Source of the DNA: Arenicellales bacterium
GTDB lineage: Bacteria > Pseudomonadota > Gammaproteobacteria > BMS3Bbin11
Reading direction: 5' to 3'
Assembly: GCA_029287965.1 (NCBI GenBank)
Contig: JARFQC010000135.1
Span: 1-13,895 of the forward strand
DNA: 13,895 nucleotides
Position numbers and translations under genes: made by a program. Positions 5,847-13,444 of this stretch are shown here, one piece after another. Position 1 is the stretch's first letter. The number at the start of each line of letters is the position of its first letter. Below the pieces are notes generated by a model, which was not told the DNA's origin, ran no database searches, and saw only the letters and a program-made list of their open reading frames with translations.

Positions 5847-8066
5847 ATGCAACATCAGAGAATGAACGACTCAAGCGGACAACAGGCTCAACTGCGGGAC
5901 CAGGTGCTGTTCGACAGACTGCCGGACGGCCTGGTAATGATTGACTCGCTTGGCCGCATCAGGGAATGGAACGACAGCGCCGAGCAGGTACTCGGCTGGC
6001 CGCGCAGCGAAGCCGTCGGGCGCGCCCTGCATGAACTGATCCTGCCTCCCCACTTCCACCTGGACGGCAGCGACAATCCGGAGGATTTGTTTACAGACCG
6101 CCGCCACAGGCTGAATGCCAGCAACATGGAACTGTCCGTGCTGCACGCATCAGGCAGGGAAATCCCGGTAGAGTTCAGCATCATCGAAATGGACTCCGCC
6201 TCGAACGCCACCCTGGCTGTCATCTTCCGTGACATAACTACCCGCAAGCAGCACCAGTTCATGCTGCAGATGCAGCAGCACATTCTCGAAATGATCGCGA
6301 CGGACAAGGACAGCCAGGCGATACTCGATGAAATTTGCATGCTGATCGAGATGGAAGTGCAAGAAGCCGTCTGCACGATCATGCATGCCGACGAGAAGGA
6401 CGGCACCCTGCATGTGCTTGCGGGCCCCAGCGCACCCGCTTCTTTACGGGAAGCGTTCGCCGGGCTGGTACCGGGTGAGAACAAGGCATCCTGTGGTACC
6501 GCCTTCCACACCCGCAGCAAGGTCATCGTGTCCGATACCCTGACAGATGTGCGCTGGCAGGATTTTCAGCAGATCGTAGAGACCTACAACCTGCGTGCGT
6601 GCTGGTCGATTCCAATTCGCAGCGGTCCGGACATCCTCGGCACCTTTGCCATCTCGCTGAACAGGGTAGCCAGCCCCTCAGACCACGACCAAAACCTGCT
6701 CGAGGCGGCTTCCTGGCTCGCGGGCATCACCCTCACCCATGACCAGAACATCAAGCGCATCCAGCAACTGGCCATGTGTGACGACCTGACCGGGCTGCCC
6801 AACCGCAATATGCTGATGACAGAGCTGCGCAGCACCCTGGACGATGCATCTGCCGGCAACCAATCCGGCGCGGTGATGTTCCTCGACCTGGATAATTTCA
6901 AGACCATCAACGACACCATGGGGCATCGCATTGGCGACGAGGTGCTGCGCACCGTCACGAGCCGGCTTAACGCCATCATGGATGAAACTGACATGATCGC
7001 ACGCATGGGCGGCGATGAATTCATCGTTCTGCAGAAAGACAGCAATCCGGACAAGGCCCGACAACTGGCCGACGCCATCCGCGAAGCCGTCCTCGAACCC
7101 ATGAAATTCGATCTGCTCAAGGTGAATGTCACAACCAGCATCGGTATTGCCCTGTACCCCGATGATGCAGTCACTACCACGAACCTCCTCAAGCATGCAG
7201 ACAGCGCGATGTACCAGGCCAAGAGCGCCGGGCGCAACAATGTTCAGTTCTACCTGCCGGTAATGGACAACGAAGTCGTATCGATAGCCGAAATGCGCGA
7301 TATGCTGGTTATCGCACTCAAGGAGAATCAGCTACTGAGTGCCGTCCAGCCAATCGTAAGTGTGGATGACAACCATTTCCTCGGCACCGAAATGCTGCTG
7401 CGCTGGATACACCCTACACGCGGCGAGCTCAATGCGACTGAATTCCTGCCCCAGGTGGAAAAACTGGGCCTGACCCGGCGCTATGGCAGGTGGGTGCTTG
7501 GCGAGGCGGCAAGACTGATCGCCGAACGCAGCAAGGCCGCGCCGATCGACGGCGAACACCGGCTATCCGTCAACGTGACCTCGCAATATTTCCTGATGAA
7601 CGAATTCGACGAGGATCTCAGGGCCGCCACGGAAATGATCACCTGCGACCTGGAGTGCCTGCGGCTGGAAGTCACCATCGACAGCAAAAGCTCCGAATAC
7701 GAATTGCTGACAGAAAAGCTGCGCGACTATCACAAACAGGGCCTGAGCCTGGCCATCGACAACATCGGCATCGGCAACGTATCGCTATACAGCCAGGGCC
7801 TGCTTCCGGTCGACTACATCAAGCTGGACGTATCGCTGGTGCGCGAAATACCCCTGTCTTTCAACAGCGCCAGAATCATCGACAACCTGATCGACGTCGC
7901 CCATGCCAACCGGCAGCAGGTCATCGCGGTCGGTATCGAAACGCAGGAGCAGCTCGACTACATCCGCAAGCAAGGCTGTGATGCCTACCAGGGATACCTT
8001 TACAGCGGCCCCGTGAGGGCCGACGAACTGGCGGACGTACTCGCTAAAATCAACGCAGCGGGCTGA
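5847..8066 (+). CDS. PAS-GAF-GGDEF-EAL protein; probable diguanylate cyclase with degenerate EAL
   Basis: 739 residues, no transmembrane segment, so cytoplasmic. A PAS domain (about 20-135, with DGLVMIDSLGRIREWNDSAE and ending IFRDITTRKQ), a GAF domain (about 150-300), a GGDEF domain (about 305-470) and an EAL domain (about 485-735). GGDEF is intact at 388-392 with DDLTGLPNR (312-320) and LDLDNFKTIND (346-356), so cyclic-di-GMP synthesis is plausible. The inhibitory I-site RxxD before it is DETD (379-382), lacking the arginine. The EAL domain has lost key residues: EAL reads EML (515-517), the ExTE glutamate is Ile611, DD is D638-N639, and the AEGVE first glutamate is Val695; N576, E608, K659 and Q715-G716-Y717 remain. 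Phosphodiesterase activity is therefore unlikely. ATG 5847 has no clear ribosome-binding site; ATG 5862 is an alternative. Confidence 0.93.
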   Translation: MQHQRMNDSSGQQAQLRDQVLFDRLPDGLVMIDSLGRIREWNDSAEQVLGWPRSEAVGRALHELILPPHFHLDGSDNPEDLFTDRRHRLNASNMELSVLHASGREIPVEFSIIEMDSASNATLAVIFRDITTRKQHQFMLQMQQHILEMIATDKDSQAILDEICMLIEMEVQEAVCTIMHADEKDGTLHVLAGPSAPASLREAFAGLVPGENKASCGTAFHTRSKVIVSDTLTDVRWQDFQQIVETYNLRACWSIPIRSGPDILGTFAISLNRVASPSDHDQNLLEAASWLAGITLTHDQNIKRIQQLAMCDDLTGLPNRNMLMTELRSTLDDASAGNQSGAVMFLDLDNFKTINDTMGHRIGDEVLRTVTSRLNAIMDETDMIARMGGDEFIVLQKDSNPDKARQLADAIREAVLEPMKFDLLKVNVTTSIGIALYPDDAVTTTNLLKHADSAMYQAKSAGRNNVQFYLPVMDNEVVSIAEMRDMLVIALKENQLLSAVQPIVSVDDNHFLGTEMLLRWIHPTRGELNATEFLPQVEKLGLTRRYGRWVLGEAARLIAERSKAAPIDGEHRLSVNVTSQYFLMNEFDEDLRAATEMITCDLECLRLEVTIDSKSSEYELLTEKLRDYHKQGLSLAIDNIGIGNVSLYSQGLLPVDYIKLDVSLVREIPLSFNSARIIDNLIDVAHANRQQVIAVGIETQEQLDYIRKQGCDAYQGYLYSGPVRADELADVLAKINAAG

Positions 8067-8156
8067 TGCTGTACATCCAGGCAGGAGGATACATACATCA
8101 GGTCTACCATTACCTGGCGCACGGTTGACCGGTGGTATCACTGGCGGTGAAACACG
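8067..8156. other. Convergent gap between the GGDEF/EAL gene and bioD
   Basis: A short hairpin (8129-8134 with 8139-8144, six pairs including one G-T, four-base loop) lies here and could mark the end of either transcript. No T-run follows on either strand, so it is not a convincing intrinsic terminator. Confidence 0.3.
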
Positions 8157-8837
8157 TCAGGCAGCCAACGCCTCCAGGTTGATCAGCGGCGCAATGCGCG
8201 CAGGTTCCGGCTGGGTGGAATACGGTATATCGGCGATGGGCGCTACACCCAGCAATGTTTCGAGGCTTTTCAACACGTCGTCGGCAGCTTCCATGCCCGG
8301 ATCCACACGGTTATAGACCCATCCCGCCAACGGCAGATCGCGGACAGCAATGGCCTGCCGGCTGAGCAGGGCGTGATTAATGCAGCCAAGACGCGCACCG
8401 ACAACCAGGATCACCGGCAGGCCCATCTCCACGGCCACATCAGCCATTCCCGATGTTGCTGAGGTCGGTACCATCCAGCCGCCCACGCCTTCGACGATGA
8501 CCCGGTCGGTGACTGACTCAATACGGTGGTAGGCCTCCATAATCCTGCCGGTGTTGATCTCCACGCCCACTCCGGCTGCCGCCAGGTGCGGGGCAATGGC
8601 GGGCATGAAGCGATAGGGACACACCAGGTCATAGTCCAGTTCCACGTTCGCGGCGGACATCAGCAGGTCAGCATCCTCGTTGGCCAAACCGCTCCCGGTT
8701 TCCATGCAGCCGCTGGCAACAGGCTTCATCCCTGCAGTGCGATGGCCCCGACCGCCCACGGCATGAATCAATGCGGCGCTGACAATACTTTTACCGACAC
8801 CGGTGTCCGTGCCGGTCACGAAGTAGCCGCTGCTCAT
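8157..8837 (-). CDS. bioD: Dethiobiotin synthetase
   Basis: 226 residues, the normal size. BioD uses ATP and CO2 to close the ureido ring of 7,8-diaminononanoate, giving dethiobiotin in the cytoplasm. Motifs: P-loop GTDTGVGKS (9-17), MKPVASG with the carbamate-site lysine K38, and EGVGG (116-120), where most homologues have EGAGG. NR at 176-177 lies in the nucleotide base-binding region. The ATG overlaps the bioC stop by four bases (ATGA), so translation is coupled. It is the last gene of the operon; its substrate comes from BioA, which is not encoded in this window. Confidence 0.96.
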   Translation of the reverse strand: MSSGYFVTGTDTGVGKSIVSAALIHAVGGRGHRTAGMKPVASGCMETGSGLANEDADLLMSAANVELDYDLVCPYRFMPAIAPHLAAAGVGVEINTGRIMEAYHRIESVTDRVIVEGVGGWMVPTSATSGMADVAVEMGLPVILVVGARLGCINHALLSRQAIAVRDLPLAGWVYNRVDPGMEAADDVLKSLETLLGVAPIADIPYSTQPEPARIAPLINLEALAA

Positions 8838-9697
8838 TTGCGCTGCCTGAACGGATCGAATTCTACGCTGGCCTGCCCGGGGACATCCTGCTCATCGGTA
8901 CGGCCGCCGGACCAGGCATGGCCGTACACGACTTCGTAGCTGGCCGGCAAGCGGCCATCGGCACCGGCAAACTGCCGGTAGGCCTGATCGAGATGCTGCA
9001 GGGCGCCCTTGCCCATCAGGCCGCGCTGCCGCCGGGCGCTGATATTGCGTGACCCGATCCCATGCAGATCACGCAGCAGACCGATGACATTGCTGTAGGT
9101 GAGTGTGTGCCGGTCAACATCCATCACCGGCTCAAGAAACCCTGCCTGCATGAGCATGTCACCGAGGTCGTGCATGTCGAGGAAATCGATGACGTGCGGC
9201 TGGTCGTCCACCGTGCGCCAGGCTTCGCGCAGTTCCCTGAGCGTATCCGGCCCGAAACTGGAGAACATCAGCAACCCCTCCGGTTTGAGAATGCGGCGAC
9301 ATTCCCTGAACACGGCCAGCGGCTCGCACCATTGCAGCATCAGGTTGGAAAACACCAGGTCGACACTATGATCGGCTAACGGTATGTGCGCAGCATCCCC
9401 CTGGACTAAACGTGACCGGCCAAACCAGCCCTGCCTGCTACCGGCGTGCCTGAGCATGCCGCCGGCCCGGTCAAGCCCGATCAGCTGTGCCCTGCGATAG
9501 CGCGCCCGCAAGCCGCGTGTGCAATGGCCCGTGCCACAGCCTGCATCGAGTATCGCCACCGGTTCCAGGCGCACGAGGTCCAGCCGCTCGAGCATTTCAT
9601 CACCGACGGCACGCTGCAGGACGGCATAGTCGTCGTAACCGGCAGAGGCACGCTCGAAACCATGCGCAACGCTTGTGTACTGTTCGTTGTCGTTCAT
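8834..9697 (-). CDS. bioC: Malonyl-ACP O-methyltransferase
   Basis: 287 residues from ATG 9697. BioC transfers methyl from SAM to the free carboxyl of malonyl-ACP so the fatty-acid synthase can extend it as a pimelate precursor. Motif I ILDAGCGTG (49-57), the GD acidic motif VQGDAAHIPLAD, and BioC-specific SNLMLQWCEPLAVFRECRRILKPEG and SFGPDTLRELREAW are all visible. A GTG at 9706 is in frame, but ATG 9697 gives an ATGA four-base overlap with the bioH stop, matching the bioC-bioD junction, and the protein then begins near the usual place. The C-terminal tail ends in the basic QRK. Confidence 0.95.
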   Translation of the reverse strand: MNDNEQYTSVAHGFERASAGYDDYAVLQRAVGDEMLERLDLVRLEPVAILDAGCGTGHCTRGLRARYRRAQLIGLDRAGGMLRHAGSRQGWFGRSRLVQGDAAHIPLADHSVDLVFSNLMLQWCEPLAVFRECRRILKPEGLLMFSSFGPDTLRELREAWRTVDDQPHVIDFLDMHDLGDMLMQAGFLEPVMDVDRHTLTYSNVIGLLRDLHGIGSRNISARRQRGLMGKGALQHLDQAYRQFAGADGRLPASYEVVYGHAWSGGRTDEQDVPGQASVEFDPFRQRK

Positions 9698-10386
9698 TGC
9701 ACCCACTGTTGAATTCTCTCGGCCACCTCGACCGGTCGTGCCGTGAAAAAGGCATGGCCGCCATTGTCATACGATTGCAGTTCTGCCCGCGCAAGGTGTT
9801 CTGCCAGCCATTTCCCGGCTACAGGATTGATGAGGCGGTCATCGGCTGCATTCATGACCAGGGTCCGTTCTGACACCTCGCTCACGCTGTCGCGCAGATC
9901 GGTTGACGCGAGCCTCGCCAGGCCGTTTTTCAGTGCTGCGTCTACGGGTTCGAGTGTGTTGTCTGCCAGGAATGTCCTGTTTTGCGACGCCATGCGTATG
10001 CCGTAGTTGAGCCGGACGAACTGGCGCAGACCTGCGGCCGGATCCGCCATCACGAGCTCACTGAAATCCCTGAATACATCCTCCTGCATGCCTGCCCGCC
10101 AGCCGTGGCGGCGGGTGAACGCCGGGGTTGGTGCCAGCAGCACAAGCCTTCTGCCGGCTGCGGGCCTGGCGAGTGCAAGCTGCAACGCAACCAGGCTGCC
10201 CAGCGACCAGCCAATAAGCAGTTCAACATCTGCGGCCTGTTCGACAAGCGGCACGGGCAAAGCGGCATCGTTGCCGTATTGCGACGACTCAACGCTGTCG
10301 ATGTGGAAGTCACTGCCCAGTGCATCCGTCAGCGGCTTGAACACCGCCGTCCTGAAGCCCCAGCCCGGCAATAACAGGACGCGCAT
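9694..10386 (-). CDS. bioH: Pimeloyl-ACP methyl ester carboxylesterase
   Basis: 230 residues from ATG 10386. An alpha/beta hydrolase that removes the BioC-added methyl group from pimeloyl-ACP methyl ester and so stops chain elongation. It begins MRVLLLPGWGFRTAVF, with the oxyanion-hole LPGWG. Catalytic triad: Ser61 in GWSLGS, Asp183 in AADDRLINP and His211 in GGHAFF. It is shorter than E. coli BioH (256) because the N-terminus before LLPGWG is reduced. A GTG at 10389 directly before the ATG overlaps the bioF stop as GTGA; the ATG overlaps it by one base (TGATG). Location inside the operon supports BioH over a generic hydrolase. Confidence 0.92.
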   Translation of the reverse strand: MRVLLLPGWGFRTAVFKPLTDALGSDFHIDSVESSQYGNDAALPVPLVEQAADVELLIGWSLGSLVALQLALARPAAGRRLVLLAPTPAFTRRHGWRAGMQEDVFRDFSELVMADPAAGLRQFVRLNYGIRMASQNRTFLADNTLEPVDAALKNGLARLASTDLRDSVSEVSERTLVMNAADDRLINPVAGKWLAEHLARAELQSYDNGGHAFFTARPVEVAERIQQWVQ

Positions 10387-11552
10387 CACAATCCTGCCTG
10401 CTCGAGTCCGTCCAGCAGGCGGTCTACATCTGCCTCGGCGTGGCTGGCGCTGAAAGTGATGCGCAGCCGTTCGCTGCCGGCCGGCACCGTCGGCTGGCGA
10501 ATGGCAAACACCATCAAGCCATTCCTGCGCAGGTGTTCTGCCACGTCCAGGGCTTTCTGGTTGTCACTCACCATCACCGGCTGGATCGGTGTGTCAGACG
10601 CCATCAGCTCAATTCCCCGCTCGCGACAACCCGCGCGAAAGCGATCAATCAGCACGGCGAGATGCTCGCGGCGCCAGTGTTCAGTTTTGACAATTTCGAC
10701 GGACGCCAGGCTGACTGCGGCCTGGGCCGGTGGCAGTGCAGTCGTATAAATATAGGTGCGGGCCTGCTGAACCAGGGTTTCGATCCACTCACCGCTGCCA
10801 GCGACGAATGCACCGAAGCTGCCGAAGGCCTTGCCGAGTGTGCCCATGAGCAGGACACAATCACGATGCTCGTCACTGTCGGGCTGAATGCCTGCCAACT
10901 CCAGTGCACCCCTGCCCTGCGGGCCGATCACACCCAGCCCGTGGGCGTCATCGATGTAGCAAAGTGCGTCCCGATCTCGACAGGCAGAAATAAGCTGCGC
11001 AAGGGGTGCTACATCGCCGTCCATGCTGAACACGCCGTCAGTGGCCAGTATCTGCCTGGCATCCGGATTCACCGCAAGATTTTTACGTGCCCGGGAATGA
11101 TCACCGTGCGGGTAGCGCTGCAGTTTAGCTCGCGATAGCAGGCCCCCGTCGATCAGCGAAGCATGGTTGAGCCGGTCCTGGTGGATGCAGCCGCCCCTGC
11201 CGACAAGCCCGGCCAGTACGCCGAGATTGGCCATGTAGCCGGTAGAGAACAGCAGTGCCCGTTCCGTACCGGCGAAGTCTGCCAGGGCCTGTTCGAGTTC
11301 GTCGTGGACCTGGCTGTGCCCGCCAAGCAGGTGAGACGCCCCGGCACCTGTCCCCCATTGCCGGGCAGCATCACAGGCTGCCTGCTGCAAATCCGGATGA
11401 CTGGCCAACCCTAGATAGTCATTGCTGCAGAAGGACAGGTAGTCACGCCCGTCGTAGCGCATGCGCACGCCCTGTGCCGATTCTGCACTCAGTCTGCGGC
11501 GCAGCAGGCCGCTGGCCCGGCGGTCATCTAGGTCGTTCTGGAGGTCAAACAT
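10386..11552 (-). CDS. bioF: 8-amino-7-oxononanoate synthase
   Basis: 388 residues from ATG 11552. A PLP enzyme that condenses pimeloyl-ACP with L-alanine to give KAPA. Motifs: SNDYLGLASHP (43-53), GAGASHLLGGHS (69-80), NHASLIDG (129-136), DGVFSMDGD (172-180), IDDAHGLG (200-207) and TLGKAFGSFGAF (238-249) with the PLP lysine K241. A TTG at 11585 would add 11 residues that do not resemble the family; ATG 11552 starts at the usual MFDLQ. The 78-bp spacer behind bioB holds a small hairpin (11587-11591 with 11597-11601) and a perfect 10-bp palindrome CCCGGCCGGG (11607-11616), which may tune downstream expression. Confidence 0.96.
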   Translation of the reverse strand: MFDLQNDLDDRRASGLLRRRLSAESAQGVRMRYDGRDYLSFCSNDYLGLASHPDLQQAACDAARQWGTGAGASHLLGGHSQVHDELEQALADFAGTERALLFSTGYMANLGVLAGLVGRGGCIHQDRLNHASLIDGGLLSRAKLQRYPHGDHSRARKNLAVNPDARQILATDGVFSMDGDVAPLAQLISACRDRDALCYIDDAHGLGVIGPQGRGALELAGIQPDSDEHRDCVLLMGTLGKAFGSFGAFVAGSGEWIETLVQQARTYIYTTALPPAQAAVSLASVEIVKTEHWRREHLAVLIDRFRAGCRERGIELMASDTPIQPVMVSDNQKALDVAEHLRRNGLMVFAIRQPTVPAGSERLRITFSASHAEADVDRLLDGLEQAGL

Positions 11553-11630
11553 GTGAGTGCCATGCCGTACCGCCGCGCCATGCAACCAGGACCAGTTCCT
11601 GTCTTGCCCGGCCGGGTACGAGTCGTTCGC

Positions 11631-12635
11631 TTAAACCGAAACAGCGCGATCGATGTCTTCCTCGACAGGCATCGGGTAAAGCCCGAGCCGGTCGAACAAT
11701 GTCATGTCATGATTCGCGTCCGGATTCTCGGTGGTCAGCAGCTTTTCACCGTAGAAGATGGAATTGGCTCCGGCCATGAAGCACAGCGCCTGGGCCTCGT
11801 CCGACATCTCCTGGCGCCCGGCCGACAGCCGGACCAGTGAACGCGGCATCATGATGCGCGCCACGGCGATGCAGCGGACGAAATCGAACACGTCGAGGTC
11901 ATCCGCATTCTCGAGCGGCGTGCCTTCAATTTTCACCAGCAGGTTGATCGGCACGCTCTCCGGATGCTGGTCGAGATTGGCCAGCGACTGCAGCAGGCCG
12001 GCCCGGTCCGATTCCGCTTCCCCCATGCCGACGATGCCGCCGCAGCACACTTTCATGCCTGCGTCCCGCACGTGTGAAAGCGTGTCGAGCCGGTCCTGGA
12101 AGGTCCGGGTAGTAATGATCTCGCCGTAAAATTCCGGCGAGGTATCGATGTTGTGGTTGTAGTAATCGAGCCCCGCCCGCGACAGCTCATCGGCCTGCGA
12201 TGGGGTCAGCATGCCCAGCGTCGCACAGGTTTCGAGCCCGAGGCTCTTGACCCCGCGGATAATATCCAGCGTCGTTTCGAAGCCCTTGGGTGTCGGCGAC
12301 CGCCAGGCCGCCCCCATGCAGAACCGGCTGGCGCCATTGGCCTTGGCCTGGCGGGCTTTTTCCATCACGTCTGCCTTGTTCATCAGCGGTTCGACCTTCA
12401 GCGAGGTGTCGTTGACCACGCTCTGCGGACAGTATGAACAGTCCTCGGCGCAGGCGCCGGTCTTGATATTGAGCAGCGTACTCAGTTGAACGGCATTGGG
12501 ATCGAAATTCTCGCGGTGAACGGTCTGAGCGCGGAAGACCAGGTCATTCAGAGGCATCTCCAGCAGTGCAACAATTTCTTCACGCTGCCAGTCATGGCGA
12601 ACGGCGTTCCCGATATCCTGCATTTCCTGGCCCAT
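11631..12635 (-). CDS. bioB: Biotin synthase
   Basis: 334 residues, near E. coli BioB (346). A radical-SAM enzyme that inserts sulfur into dethiobiotin. The radical-SAM 4Fe-4S cysteines are C62, C66 and C69 (CAEDCSYC). The ligands of the sulfur-donating 2Fe-2S cluster are also present: C106 (FCMGAAWR), C137 (ETCATLG), C197 (VCCGGIVG) and R269 (VRLSAGR). All keep a constant offset of nine from the E. coli residues. The C-terminus lacks the last part of the E. coli tail. First gene of bioBFHCD, with a TTGACA -35 and a BirA operator upstream. The ribosome-binding site before ATG 12635 is poor; ATG 12623 is possible, but AGGA is too close to it. Confidence 0.97.
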   Translation of the reverse strand: MGQEMQDIGNAVRHDWQREEIVALLEMPLNDLVFRAQTVHRENFDPNAVQLSTLLNIKTGACAEDCSYCPQSVVNDTSLKVEPLMNKADVMEKARQAKANGASRFCMGAAWRSPTPKGFETTLDIIRGVKSLGLETCATLGMLTPSQADELSRAGLDYYNHNIDTSPEFYGEIITTRTFQDRLDTLSHVRDAGMKVCCGGIVGMGEAESDRAGLLQSLANLDQHPESVPINLLVKIEGTPLENADDLDVFDFVRCIAVARIMMPRSLVRLSAGRQEMSDEAQALCFMAGANSIFYGEKLLTTENPDANHDMTLFDRLGLYPMPVEEDIDRAVSV

Positions 12636-12672
12636 CAGTCTTTTCTCGCTAGCGGGTTTGAATTAGGCTCGC

Positions 12673-12701
12673 AGTCTCAACAAGTCGATATGGATTGTCA
12701 A
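12673..12701 (-). promoter_or_regulatory. bioB operon promoter
   Basis: On the minus strand a perfect TTGACA (12701-12696) is followed after 17 bp by GAGACT (12678-12673), which keeps the important A at position 2 and T at position 6 of the -10 but is otherwise weak. The start would be near 12666, with a leader of about 31 nt. The -35 lies inside the left BirA half-site, so repressor and polymerase would compete. Confidence 0.65.
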
Positions 12702-12727
12702 CCTGGAGAGCCACGGATGGTTTACAA
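12695..12727. promoter_or_regulatory. BirA (biotin repressor) operator
   Basis: TTGTCAACC (12695-12703) and GGTTTACAA (12719-12727) are separated by 15 bp. This matches the known BirA box, TTGTAAACC and GGTTTACAA with a spacer of 14-16, at 17 of 18 half-site positions. Biotinyl-AMP-bound BirA dimers bind such sites to repress biotin genes. The left half overlaps the bioB -35. The comF ribosome-binding site lies in the spacer and the right half covers comF codons 1-4. Confidence 0.93.
12705..12710 (+). promoter_or_regulatory. comF ribosome-binding site inside the BirA operator
   Basis: GGAGAG lies six bases before ATG 12717 and decides the start against in-frame ATGs at 12486 and 12690, which lack such a site. 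It sits in the spacer between the two BirA half-sites. Confidence 0.85.
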
Positions 12728-13418
12728 GTTGGGCAGGCATGCCCTGCGATTTCTGCTTCCCACCTCGTGCCTGCTGTGCAGGCGCGCTACCAGGCATGGC
12801 CTGTGCCTGTGCCCGGGTTGCATCGGCGACCTGCCCGTGCCGCTTATCACCTGCAATATCTGCGCCCTGCCGCTGGGAAGCCCCGGGACATGCGGCCGGT
12901 GCCTGGCGCGACACCCCGACTACGACGGCATCCAGGCTGCCCTGCTGTATCAGCCCCCGGTCAGCCAGCTGGTCCAGCGACTGAAGTACTCGCACCGGAT
13001 TCACGTTGCGCACCTGTTCGCGTCACTTCTGCTGCCACTGCTGACATCAAGGGAAGATGTACCTGACGTCCTGGTACCGGTGCCACTGCATAGCGGGCGT
13101 ATGCGCCGCCGGGGCTTCAACCAGGCATGGGAGATCACACGACGCCTGTCCAGGCTGTGCGGCATACCCGCAGACCCGAAGCTGCTAACACGCAGCCGTT
13201 CTACGCCGGCACAAACCGGGCTATCGGCCAGCCAGCGGCAGCGGAACCTGCGTGACGCATTTTGTGTGAACGGGGAAACGGTAAAGCTGCACATTGCCGT
13301 CATCGATGATGTCATGACCACCGGTTCCACCTTGCAGGCCATTGCCGGGACACTCAAACGGTCAGGAGCCACAAGGGTAACCGGACTGGTCGTCGCCCGT
13401 GCTGTAAAACAACTGTAG
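12717..13418 (+). CDS. comF: ComF/GntX-family phosphoribosyltransferase-like protein
   Basis: 233 residues from ATG 12717, the usual size. The N-terminal zinc-ribbon part has cysteine pairs at C18/C21, C32/C35, C46/C49 and C59/C62. The C-terminal phosphoribosyltransferase fold shows VPVPLHSGRMRRRGFNQA (120-137), the STPAQTGLSASQRQRNL segment (162-178) and the PRPP loop IAVIDDVMTTGST (193-205). ComF is needed for DNA uptake in naturally competent bacteria, and E. coli GntX supports use of DNA as a nutrient; its chemical activity is not settled. It is divergent from bioB, an arrangement I recall from other gammaproteobacteria. Its first codons form half of the BirA operator, so biotin-dependent repression is expected. 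No clear promoter of its own is visible. Confidence 0.92.
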   Translation: MVYKLGRHALRFLLPTSCLLCRRATRHGLCLCPGCIGDLPVPLITCNICALPLGSPGTCGRCLARHPDYDGIQAALLYQPPVSQLVQRLKYSHRIHVAHLFASLLLPLLTSREDVPDVLVPVPLHSGRMRRRGFNQAWEITRRLSRLCGIPADPKLLTRSRSTPAQTGLSASQRQRNLRDAFCVNGETVKLHIAVIDDVMTTGSTLQAIAGTLKRSGATRVTGLVVARAVKQL

Positions 13419-13444
13419 GAATAACCGTCGGCCGCGAATCCGTA

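Noticed and set aside
5888..6526. Minus-strand open frame (212 codons) opposite the PAS-GAF region
   Set aside because: Ser/Arg/Met-rich composition typical of a shadow frame; the plus-strand domains are clear.
7490..7981. Plus-strand open frame (163 codons) inside the EAL region
   Set aside because: Arg/Gln/Pro-rich shadow in another frame of the GGDEF/EAL gene. The EAL homology is continuous in the main frame, so no frameshift is indicated.
8129..8144. Intrinsic terminator between the GGDEF/EAL gene and bioD
   Set aside because: The stem is short, with one G-T pair, and no T-run follows on either strand; kept only as a note on the gap.
10440..11138. Long plus-strand open frame (232 codons) opposite bioF
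   Set aside because: It is entirely antisense to a well-supported bioF, has no recognisable motif and is explained by high GC and codon bias.
12486..12716. 77-residue N-terminal extension of ComF
   Set aside because: It lies mostly antisense to bioB, has no family similarity, and ATG 12717 has a strong ribosome-binding site and gives a normal-length ComF.
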